Assembly (NCBI GenBank): GCA_023230525.1
Contig: JALNXE010000055.1
Location: forward strand, 1 to 30,093
DNA length: 30,093 nucleotides
From: Desulfobulbaceae bacterium
GTDB lineage: Bacteria > Desulfobacterota > Desulfobulbia > Desulfobulbales > SURF-16
Direction of reading: 5' to 3'
Part shown: positions 23,909 to 30,093 of the stretch, piece after piece
Layout: every line of letters starts with the position of its first letter
Numbering within the stretch: position 1 is the stretch's first letter
The notes under the pieces: model-generated
The model's input: only the letters and a program-made list of their open reading frames with translations
Told to the model about the DNA's origin: nothing
The model's database searches: none
Translations under genes and position numbers: made by a program

Positions 23909-24715
23909 ATGCAGTATGGAATGATAATCGATTTAAACAGATGTGTGGGATGTCATGCCTGCACAATTGCCTGCAAGGCAGAATGGGACGTCCCGGTTGA
24001 CAAGGAACGCAACTGGGTCAGACGCCTTGGCCCGGCCAACACACCGGAAGGTCTTGCATCAACCTATTATCCGGGCTTATGCAATCACTGCAACGAACCG
24101 TCCTGTGTTCCTGTTTGTCCTGCTGATGTTATTGAGAAAACATTCACTGACAGCAAAACCGGCCAAACAAAATCCATGGAAGTTGCGGCTACCTACAAAG
24201 ATCCCTTCAACGGTACCGTGCAGATCGACAAGGACCGCTGTCTCGGTTGCGGCGCCTGTGCCGACGCCTGCCCCTATGGAGCACGCTATGTCAACACTGA
24301 CATCAAAAATGAGGAAATCGGCGGAGAAGGCATAGCCGACAAATGCACCTATTGCGTGACAAGAGTTGAAAAGGGTCTTGAACCCGCATGCGTGCAGACC
24401 TGCCTGGCTAATGCCCGCATTTTCGGCGATCTTGACGACCCCAACTCAGAGGTTGCCAAGTATGTGAAAAAAGGCGCCAAAGGGCTGACATCACCGGCCG
24501 TCAATATCGGTCCGAACAGCCGCTACTATGGCAACAAGAAGGATATGTATCTGCTTACCACAACAAGCACACCCACTGAGATGCCGTCCGCCTCCCTGCG
24601 CCGGAGCCTGATGGCTCGCCTGAAACCAGAGATGAGAAAGGTCAAGAATTTTGGCTTGCTCGGCCTGGCCGGAGCAGTACTGGTGTCAGGATTAACTGAA
24701 GACAAAAAAGAGTAA
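23909..24715 (+). CDS. four-cluster ferredoxin subunit (PsrB/PhsB type)
   Basis: This 268-residue protein has sixteen cysteines in four blocks: CVGCHACTIAC (Cys12-22), CNHCNEPSCVPVC, CLGCGACADAC and CTYCVTRVEKGLEPACVQTC. These are arranged for four [4Fe-4S] clusters, as in the electron-transfer subunit of DMSO-reductase-family enzymes. It carries no signal of its own and would be exported with the catalytic subunit. The C-terminus has a hydrophobic stretch (FGLLGLAGAVLVSGL), possibly a membrane anchor as in FdnH-type subunits. AAGGAGG is about 9 nt before the ATG. It lies 90 bp after the catalytic gene. No NrfD/PsrC-type quinone subunit follows; a terminator does. Confidence 0.94.
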   Translation: MQYGMIIDLNRCVGCHACTIACKAEWDVPVDKERNWVRRLGPANTPEGLASTYYPGLCNHCNEPSCVPVCPADVIEKTFTDSKTGQTKSMEVAATYKDPFNGTVQIDKDRCLGCGACADACPYGARYVNTDIKNEEIGGEGIADKCTYCVTRVEKGLEPACVQTCLANARIFGDLDDPNSEVAKYVKKGAKGLTSPAVNIGPNSRYYGNKKDMYLLTTTSTPTEMPSASLRRSLMARLKPEMRKVKNFGLLGLAGAVLVSGLTEDKKE

Positions 24716-24732
24716 TTTCACTTCATTGCCAT

Positions 24733-24770
24733 AAAAAAAGCCCGCTGGAACTAACCGGCGGGCTTTTTTT
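24733..24770. terminator. bidirectional rho-independent terminator
   Basis: A7-GCCCGC and GCGGGC-T7 are perfectly complementary. The stem extends by TGG/CCG around an AACTAA loop. It lies between two convergent genes, the ferredoxin subunit (+) and the GGDEF protein (-), and can serve both. Confidence 0.92.
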
Positions 24771-24783
24771 TCGGGTCATTGAC

Positions 24784-26433
24784 CTATATTTTTTTCTTTT
24801 TTTTTGACAGATACATCAGCTTGTCGGCCTTGGCGATGAGTTCGTCAACTTCACACGGTTTATAATTGTCATAGGCGACGACCCCGAAGCTGATGCCAAT
24901 GGCAAAACCGAGCTCCTTTTTTTCATTTTCTTCACGGAGCAATGAATCGAACCGTTCTGAGATTTTTTTTTCTCCTCCCGTAGGTGAACTGTCCGAAAGC
25001 AGGACAGCGAACTCATCGCCTCCCAGACGGGCAATAATATCAGAGCGGCGGAAGGAAGCGAGTAATTTCCCGACCTTGACGAGCAGGATATCGCCAATGT
25101 CATGGCCATAGGTATCATTCACCCATTTCAGATTATCCACGTCGGCAAAGAGCAAAAAAAGTTTCCCCTGATTACGATCGGCAATCCGCAGCTGTTTCTT
25201 GGCCATCATCATGAAACCTCGTCGATTCAACAGACCGGTAAGCTCATCGGTGATGGATAATGAATGCAGCTTATTCTCAAGCTTTTTCTGTTCAGTGATA
25301 TCAAGAAAACTTTCGATGATGTACCGCCTGTCATTGATCAGGCAGACAGATGCTGTCTTGAGAATATGCATGGTTTGCCCATTACGTCGCTTGACGGCCT
25401 GGGTCGTCAGGTGGGTCGTTTTCCCAGTCTGCAAAACCGGGCACGGCCCCTCCTCTGCCATGGAGCAGAGCAACTCCCTGCAGTCGTGGGCAAGCATGTC
25501 CGGCTTCGTAATACCGAATAATTCAAGGGCGCGGGGATTCGCATCAATGATGGTGTCTGTTTCAACATCAACAACTATAATGCCTGCCTGAACAGAATTG
25601 AAAATTGAATGAAGGTACTCTTTTGTTTCTCTGAGACGCTCTTCCGCGATCTTTGTTTTGCTGATGTCCTTGATTATCACCACAATAGTGGTGTTCTCCC
25701 GGTCACAAACGGGAAGAAAATTCATAGTAACCTGCTGATGGTTGAACATGACCGGAGCGTCGTCAGTGATCTCTTGCGGCATGGCGTCGTTTCGTTTAAG
25801 CAGCTCAATGACGCGTTGCTGATCGCTTCCTGGGAAAAATTGAGCAAAATCCCAGGCGAGCAACTTTTCCTGGGCCATGCCGGCAAGTTTTGCCGCAGCC
25901 GGATTTGCAAAAATTATCCTGCGATCGGCAGCAAGTTCAACGATCCCCTCGCTCATGTTGTTCAGCACGACCTTTAAATGCCGATTGGCGGCAAGCAGTT
26001 CTTTGGAGATTTCCCGGGGGAAAATATCTTCTGTCCCAAAAACCTGGCAAATTCCAGCATGGCGAAAATCATTACTCGTGATCTTTCTTGCAAGATCAAG
26101 AACATGGGTTACCAGCCGTGGACCCTTGGCAATACTGGCGTGAATACCTTTCATTTCCCATTCACCGCCGGCCTCAACTGCCACCCCGGAAATCACGACA
26201 ATTTTGGTATGTTCAAGGTCTTTTCGCCCGGATATCATCTGGCAGAATTGTTCGCCATTGATATTGGGCATGATGAGATCAAGAAAAATGATATCCGGCG
26301 CAAACCTATGGAGACAATCAAAGGCGGAAAGGCCATCTTCAGCACACTCAACCTGATACTTTTCTTTTTCCAGGGCAGCAGAGAGCATTTTCCTGATGAC
26401 CGGATTATTATCGACAATGAGTATTTTATACAT
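24784..26433 (-). CDS. response regulator with two PAS domains and GGDEF (diguanylate cyclase)
   Basis: This is a 549-residue cytoplasmic signalling protein. The N-terminal receiver (1-120) starts KILIVDNNPVIR and has phospho-acceptor Asp52 in FLDLIMPN. Two PAS domains follow (about 150-260; and about 272-385, containing HSIFNSVQAGIIVVDVETDTIIDANPRAL in its first half). The C-terminal GGDEF domain (about 390-549) has an intact RLGGDEFAVLL near residue 470. RRSD, an RxxD product-inhibition site, lies exactly five residues before it. It should make cyclic-di-GMP in response to a phosphorelay and to a PAS-sensed signal. No partner kinase is in the window. It is the last gene after trmL, 105 bp downstream. 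Confidence 0.94.
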   Translation of the reverse strand: MYKILIVDNNPVIRKMLSAALEKEKYQVECAEDGLSAFDCLHRFAPDIIFLDLIMPNINGEQFCQMISGRKDLEHTKIVVISGVAVEAGGEWEMKGIHASIAKGPRLVTHVLDLARKITSNDFRHAGICQVFGTEDIFPREISKELLAANRHLKVVLNNMSEGIVELAADRRIIFANPAAAKLAGMAQEKLLAWDFAQFFPGSDQQRVIELLKRNDAMPQEITDDAPVMFNHQQVTMNFLPVCDRENTTIVVIIKDISKTKIAEERLRETKEYLHSIFNSVQAGIIVVDVETDTIIDANPRALELFGITKPDMLAHDCRELLCSMAEEGPCPVLQTGKTTHLTTQAVKRRNGQTMHILKTASVCLINDRRYIIESFLDITEQKKLENKLHSLSITDELTGLLNRRGFMMMAKKQLRIADRNQGKLFLLFADVDNLKWVNDTYGHDIGDILLVKVGKLLASFRRSDIIARLGGDEFAVLLSDSSPTGGEKKISERFDSLLREENEKKELGFAIGISFGVVAYDNYKPCEVDELIAKADKLMYLSKKKKKI

Positions 26434-26538
26434 TACCGGGAAAAATTGAGCTGAAGTGGATAGATTTGTATTGATTATTTATTAAAATTATCACGTTACT
26501 ACCCGACGGTAAAGAAAAAATATATGTTAGGAGCAATC

Positions 26539-27009
26539 TCAGCCTTGCTGACGTATTGCTTCAAACAAGACAATGCCGGCAGCCATGGCCAGATTGAGGC
26601 TTCTGACATGCGAATTAGACATGGGAATGGAAAAGCAGCGATCATGATACAGAGTAAGGATCTCAGGGGGAATCCCCTTGGTTTCCTTACCGAAAATAAG
26701 AAAATCACCTGGCTGGTAATGAGCTTCAGTGTAACGTCTTGAGACTTTTTTACTCAAGAAAAAAAGCCTGTTTTCATCCTGAGCCCGCAAAAAGGCTTCC
26801 AGATTGTCCCAATAGACGATTTGTACATACTGCCAGTAATCGAGTCCTGCCCGCTTAAGGTGTTTATCATCCGTGCTGAAGCCAAGGGGTCTGACAAGGT
26901 GGAGGATGGAGTCGGTTGCGCCGCACAGCCTGGCAATACTGCCGGTGTTGGGAGGGATTTCCGGTTCCACCAGGACAATATTGAATGGCGGCTTTGCTTT
27001 GCTGCACAT
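26539..27009 (-). CDS. trmL: tRNA (cytidine/uridine-34 2'-O)-methyltransferase TrmL
   Basis: This 156-residue SPOUT methyltransferase has the TrmL signatures NIVLVEPEIPPNTGSIARLCGAT, FGKETKGIPPEIL and IPMSNSHVRSLNLAMAAGIVLFEA. It uses SAM to methylate the wobble ribose of tRNA-Leu species. The length is typical. Its ATG overlaps the TGA of the upstream M23 peptidase gene (TGATG), showing translational coupling. The functional reason for the pairing is unclear. Confidence 0.96.
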   Translation of the reverse strand: MCSKAKPPFNIVLVEPEIPPNTGSIARLCGATDSILHLVRPLGFSTDDKHLKRAGLDYWQYVQIVYWDNLEAFLRAQDENRLFFLSKKVSRRYTEAHYQPGDFLIFGKETKGIPPEILTLYHDRCFSIPMSNSHVRSLNLAMAAGIVLFEAIRQQG

Positions 27010-28337
27010 CAGAGCATTGTCAACTGTTCATCAGATTTGATTAACAGATGGCGGACATAGAGGATTTCAGGATCGGGAGACGATTCAATTAATCCGGTAA
27101 GGGCAGCAATATGACTCTTAAAGATGACAAGATTTTTACCCATCAATACGGATTTCGGCTTGAATTCTAAACTGAAGGGGTCATGAAAGGCGCCAAGTTG
27201 CTGCACACGGTAATCAAGATGAGGGCCGGTGGAAATTCCTGATGATCCCACATAACCGATAATCTCTTTCTGGGTAACGGCACTGCCCCGTTGCAGCCCA
27301 TTGCTGAAGCGCGAGAGATGCCCGTAATAGGTTTTATATCCGCCGGGATGGGAAATGATGATCTGCCGGCCGAATCCCCCTTTAAAGCCGACATAGGAAA
27401 CCGTGCCGTCAGCCGTGGCCATGACCGGTGTCCCGATAGGCGCGGCGAGGTCCACCCCCAGATGAGGCCGCATGACCCCGGAAATCGGGTGAATGCGTCT
27501 ATAGCTGAATGTGGAGGTAACCCTGCCCAGAGGAACAGGTGATTTTATGAAAGAGGTTCCCAATTCCTCACCGTCCGCATCAAAATATGCGCCTGCTTTC
27601 GAACCATCTGGCTGATAGAAGAAGCCTTCAAAAGTCTCCCCGTCTTGCTGCTGATAACGGGCATAGAGGATGTTGCCATAACCGATGAATTCATCGTCCT
27701 TGAAATATTTTTCAAAAACGAGCTGAAAGGTGTCGTTTTTCTGCAGTTCCGTGTTGAAATCTATCCGGGAGGAAAAGATGTCGGCAAATGCGTAAACCAG
27801 GGGCGCCTTCATCTGATTTTTCGCAAAGGCATCGAACAGGGAAGTCGAGATGGAATCTTCAATCATGCAGGTTTTGATCGACACATTAATGGAATCCCTC
27901 TGGGCAACAAAGGTGTCGGCGCTTTTCGTAATAGAATAGGATTCCAACGGGCCGGTTTCGTATTCACAGCGAAGAAGCTGCCCCTGATCATCCAGAAAGA
28001 CACGATATTTATCCTTTGGCCGCAATCGCCTGAAGTCAAGACAACTGGCCAGATTGTTCAGAATCTGCTCGCGTACGGTGGGATCGATATTATATCTGCT
28101 CAGGGACTTGCTTAAGGTGTCGCCAGATTGCAACTCTCCCTCAACCAGGGTGTGAGAGCTATCCGCTTCGTTATTATTGTCGAGAGATTGAGGCGGAGCG
28201 GTGGTGGTGGCTGGAACTGCGGAGAATGCGAGGTTGTTTGATCTGTTATCCGAGTAGTTAAGAAACAAAAAAAAAGCAAAGAGAGCAAAAAGGGTTAAGG
28301 TGGAACTGAGAAGTATAATTTTTTTTGCTGTCGTCAT
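27009..28337 (-). CDS. membrane-anchored M23 family peptidase (LysM/OapA-like N-terminal region)
   Basis: This roughly 442-residue protein has an N-terminal membrane helix (ILLSSTLTLFALFAFFLFLNY) followed by a low-complexity linker. An OapA/LysM-like segment (GELQSGDTLSKSLSRYNI) and the M23 domain (about 265-400; FSYRRIHPISGVMRPHLGVDLAAPIGTPV) come next. It probably cuts or regulates peptidoglycan cross-links in the periplasm. Zinc-site residues HxxxD (HLGVD) and the YGHL histidine are present, but the usual HxH reads HLD (GPHLDYRV). An additional tail follows the domain. Two ATGs are possible; 28337 is preferred because AAGGA lies 6 nt upstream, while the one at 28343 overlaps it. Confidence 0.9.
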   Translation of the reverse strand: MTTAKKIILLSSTLTLFALFAFFLFLNYSDNRSNNLAFSAVPATTTAPPQSLDNNNEADSSHTLVEGELQSGDTLSKSLSRYNIDPTVREQILNNLASCLDFRRLRPKDKYRVFLDDQGQLLRCEYETGPLESYSITKSADTFVAQRDSINVSIKTCMIEDSISTSLFDAFAKNQMKAPLVYAFADIFSSRIDFNTELQKNDTFQLVFEKYFKDDEFIGYGNILYARYQQQDGETFEGFFYQPDGSKAGAYFDADGEELGTSFIKSPVPLGRVTSTFSYRRIHPISGVMRPHLGVDLAAPIGTPVMATADGTVSYVGFKGGFGRQIIISHPGGYKTYYGHLSRFSNGLQRGSAVTQKEIIGYVGSSGISTGPHLDYRVQQLGAFHDPFSLEFKPKSVLMGKNLVIFKSHIAALTGLIESSPDPEILYVRHLLIKSDEQLTML

Positions 28338-28404
28338 GATCATCCTTAAGAGAAAATTGTCTAACTAAATAGCCTTGAACAATACAACTTTCTATAGTCT
28401 TTTT

Positions 28405-28433
28405 TTTGTAGCAAAACCCTGGAGTTATTACAA
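28405..28433 (-). promoter_or_regulatory. weak putative promoter of the M23-trmL operon
   Basis: On the minus strand TTGTAA (28433-28428) and TACAAA (28410-28405) are 17 bp apart, each matching the consensus at 4 of 6 positions. The region is AT-rich, so chance occurrence is possible. Confidence 0.25.
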
Positions 28434-28518
28434 GGTTTATTCCGGTTGAGTTTTTTTTTTTTTACGCTTGATATTCTGTGTTGTTTCTTGTTATTTTTCT
28501 TAGTTGGTTATTTTTATT

Positions 28519-28580
28519 AGGAGCGGTTTACGAAACAACCTCGGCTTTCCGAACCCTTTTTACAACGGCTGAGTTGTTTG
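28519..28580 (+). repeat. intergenic repeat, copy 2
   Basis: Starts AGGAGCGGTTTACGAAACAAC, similar to 5754, and contains TTTTTACAACGGCT (28557-28570), identical to 5868-5881. The arms AAACAAC(C)TCGGC and GCTGAGTTGTTT can fold on each other. It is shorter than copy 1, lacking the middle part. Confidence 0.4.
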
Positions 28581-28606
28581 GCTAGCAAATTTCATACCCA
28601 ATCTGT

Positions 28607-28638
28607 CCAATACGGGATACCAATCATTATCCTATTGG
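28607..28638 (+). promoter_or_regulatory. hairpin upstream of lysC
   Basis: CCAATA-CG-GGAT (28607-28618) pairs with ATCC-TATTGG (28629-28638) over 10 bp with a two-base bulge and a 10-nt loop, about 100 nt before the lysC start. A regulatory role is speculative. No T-tract follows, so it is not a classical attenuator. Confidence 0.3.
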
Positions 28639-28738
28639 AACAAAAGGGGAAAAATACATACATCGTCAAAACAACGTGTTTCTTCTCTCATTTTTGATTT
28701 CTTAATTACTTATGACATGCACGGGAGTGTTTGAATAA

Positions 28739-29977
28739 ATGGCACTAATTGTTCAAAAATTTGGCGGCACATCCGTCGCTGATCCTGACAAGATCAAAGC
28801 TGTTGCCCGGCGGGTAATGGAATTGAGCAAACAAGGCAATCAGATGGTTGTTGTTCTCTCGGCCATGGCCGGTGAAACCAACCGCCTGGTGGACCTTGCC
28901 CACAAAATGCAGCCAATCCCCGACCAGCGGGAAATGGATGTCCTTCTTTCAATCGGAGAGCAGGTCACTGTCGCACTTTTTGCGATGGCTGTAAAAGAGG
29001 CGGGGTTAGATGCTGTATCTTTACTTGGTGATCAGGTAAAAATCAGCACGGACGCCATGCATACCAAAGCCAGGATCAAATCGATCAACTCAGACCTTAT
29101 CAGGCGTCATTTAAATGACGGGAAAATTGTCGTGGTAGCCGGATTCCAGGGTGTGTCGGAAAACGGAGACATCACAACCCTGGGGCGTGGCGGGTCCGAT
29201 ACCACGGCGGTAGCCCTGGCAGCAGCCCTGGCAGCTGACCAATGTGAAATTTTTACCGATGTGGAAGGGGTTTATACAACAGATCCGAACATCTGTCCTT
29301 CCGCTCGCAAAATTGACCGAATTACCTATGATGAAATGCTTGAACTCGCCAGTCTTGGGGCCAAAGTGCTCGATATCAGGTCCGTCGGTCTGGCAAAAAG
29401 ATACAAAGTACCGATTCATGTACGATCAACCTTTACCAACACTCAAGGAACCTGGGTCGTTGAGGAGGATAAAATAATGGAATCCATGCTGGTCTCCGGT
29501 GTTACCTATAATAAGAATGAAGCACGTATCACTTTTTCCAAAGTACCTGATACCCCCGGTATTGCCTCGCGGATTTTCAATCCCATCTCCGATGCAGGCA
29601 TTGTGGTGGATATGATTATCCAGAACACCAGGGCAGGGGACATAACGGACATGACATTTACTGTTCCCAAAAGCGACTATGAGCGGGCCATGAAGATCAT
29701 GCAAAAAATCGCTGTGGAGATCGGGGCTGAAAGGGTCACCGGGGATACGAAAATTGCCAAGGTTTCCATTGTCGGGGTTGGCATGCGCAATCACTCCGGC
29801 ATTGCCACGACCATGTTCCATATCCTTTCCCGGGAAAATATCAACATCATGATGATTTCCACCTCGGAAATTAAAATCTCCTGCGTGATAGAGGAGAAAT
29901 ATACGGAACTTGCCGTCCGGGCCCTGCACGACGCCTTTGAGCTCGACAAGGCCAATCTGCCGTTGGAAGAATCCTAG
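28739..29977 (+). CDS. lysC: aspartate kinase
   Basis: This 412-residue enzyme phosphorylates aspartate, the first step to lysine, threonine, methionine and diaminopimelate. The kinase domain has VQKFGGTSVADPDKIK and GRGGSDTTAVALAAAL, followed by FTDVEGVYTTDP and LGAKVLDIRSVGLAKRY. Two C-terminal ACT domains (about 265-335 and 345-405; VSIVGVGMRNHSGIATTMFHILSRENINIMMISTSEIKISCVI) give feedback control by lysine and/or threonine. The length is typical of the monofunctional LysC. Hom and the apgM-like gene of the same pathway lie about 10 kb upstream in a separate operon. Rightward of the gene, the last 116 bp of the window contain no recognisable feature. Confidence 0.97.
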   Translation: MALIVQKFGGTSVADPDKIKAVARRVMELSKQGNQMVVVLSAMAGETNRLVDLAHKMQPIPDQREMDVLLSIGEQVTVALFAMAVKEAGLDAVSLLGDQVKISTDAMHTKARIKSINSDLIRRHLNDGKIVVVAGFQGVSENGDITTLGRGGSDTTAVALAAALAADQCEIFTDVEGVYTTDPNICPSARKIDRITYDEMLELASLGAKVLDIRSVGLAKRYKVPIHVRSTFTNTQGTWVVEEDKIMESMLVSGVTYNKNEARITFSKVPDTPGIASRIFNPISDAGIVVDMIIQNTRAGDITDMTFTVPKSDYERAMKIMQKIAVEIGAERVTGDTKIAKVSIVGVGMRNHSGIATTMFHILSRENINIMMISTSEIKISCVIEEKYTELAVRALHDAFELDKANLPLEES

Positions 29978-30093
29978 GAGTCTGTCGGACTTAACGCAAC
30001 TCGTTCTGACAAATTACGTTGATCAAACATAATCAACTTGTTGTATTTTCATTAAAATGCTTGATTCTGGTGATGTTTTCTGTTAAATTATAA

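Larger units (their letters stand above)
28344..28738. other. divergent intergenic region M23 peptidase / lysC
   Basis: This 395-bp spacer contains a T-rich tract (T13-T14 at about 28450), a repeat copy (28519-28580) and a bulged hairpin (28607-28638). No tRNA or gene was found, and the lysine riboswitch consensus is not evident before lysC. A GGGAG lies about 12 nt before the lysC ATG. Confidence 0.5.

Noticed and set aside
28344..28738. Lysine riboswitch before lysC
   Set aside because: The conserved L-box purine-rich blocks and multi-helix core could not be found, only simple hairpins.

Overview
The window reads as a chromosomal segment of an anaerobic, sulfur-cycling Desulfobacterota bacterium, most likely close to the Desulfobulbales. 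This is inferred from gene content: a multiheme cytochrome c, a TAT-exported Psr/Phs-type molybdoenzyme with its TorD-like chaperone, CheV, PEP synthase, a delta-type Tol operon and an ApgM-like gene fused into a threonine operon. No similarity search was possible. No tRNA, rRNA, CRISPR array, prophage or intact insertion sequence was found.

Layout. Positions 1-2531 (+): a nearly complete DUF3524 glycosyltransferase (queuosine-tRNA mannosyltransferase-like), a DUF1178 zinc-ribbon protein and an unknown lipoprotein. 2526-4939 (-): glycogen branching enzyme glgB and a small partner gene. 5189-6772 (+): algH/yqgE, then a CxxCxxCC protein overlapping rlmH. 6778-6999 (-): an Nfu-type Fe-S scaffold. 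7267-10958 (+): cheV and ppsA, closed by a perfect palindromic terminator. 11101-15636 (-): tolQ-tolR-tolA-tolB-cpoB, without pal. 16145-17488 (-): a pentaheme cytochrome interrupted by one in-frame TGA. 17833-20807 (+): hom, an apgM-like gene and ybgC. 21016-24715 (+): TorD-like chaperone, molybdopterin oxidoreductase and four-cluster ferredoxin subunit. 24784-28337 (-): M23 peptidase, trmL and a REC-PAS-PAS-GGDEF protein. 28739-29977 (+): lysC.

The observation most worth following is the cytochrome gene. Its reading frame continues coherently for 128 codons past a TGA that lies in a conserved-looking GHTIPDG-x-PTPNR motif, and a hairpin can be folded directly downstream. Selenocysteine insertion, giving a periplasmic multiheme selenoprotein, is the simplest reading. 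A nonsense mutation or sequencing error is the alternative.

Connections between genes: lysC, hom and the apgM-like gene are steps of the aspartate-to-threonine pathway if the apgM-like protein acts as homoserine kinase. The chaperone, molybdoenzyme and ferredoxin form one respiratory enzyme with no membrane anchor encoded here. The Tol genes form an envelope machine, with pal and ybgC displaced from their usual places.
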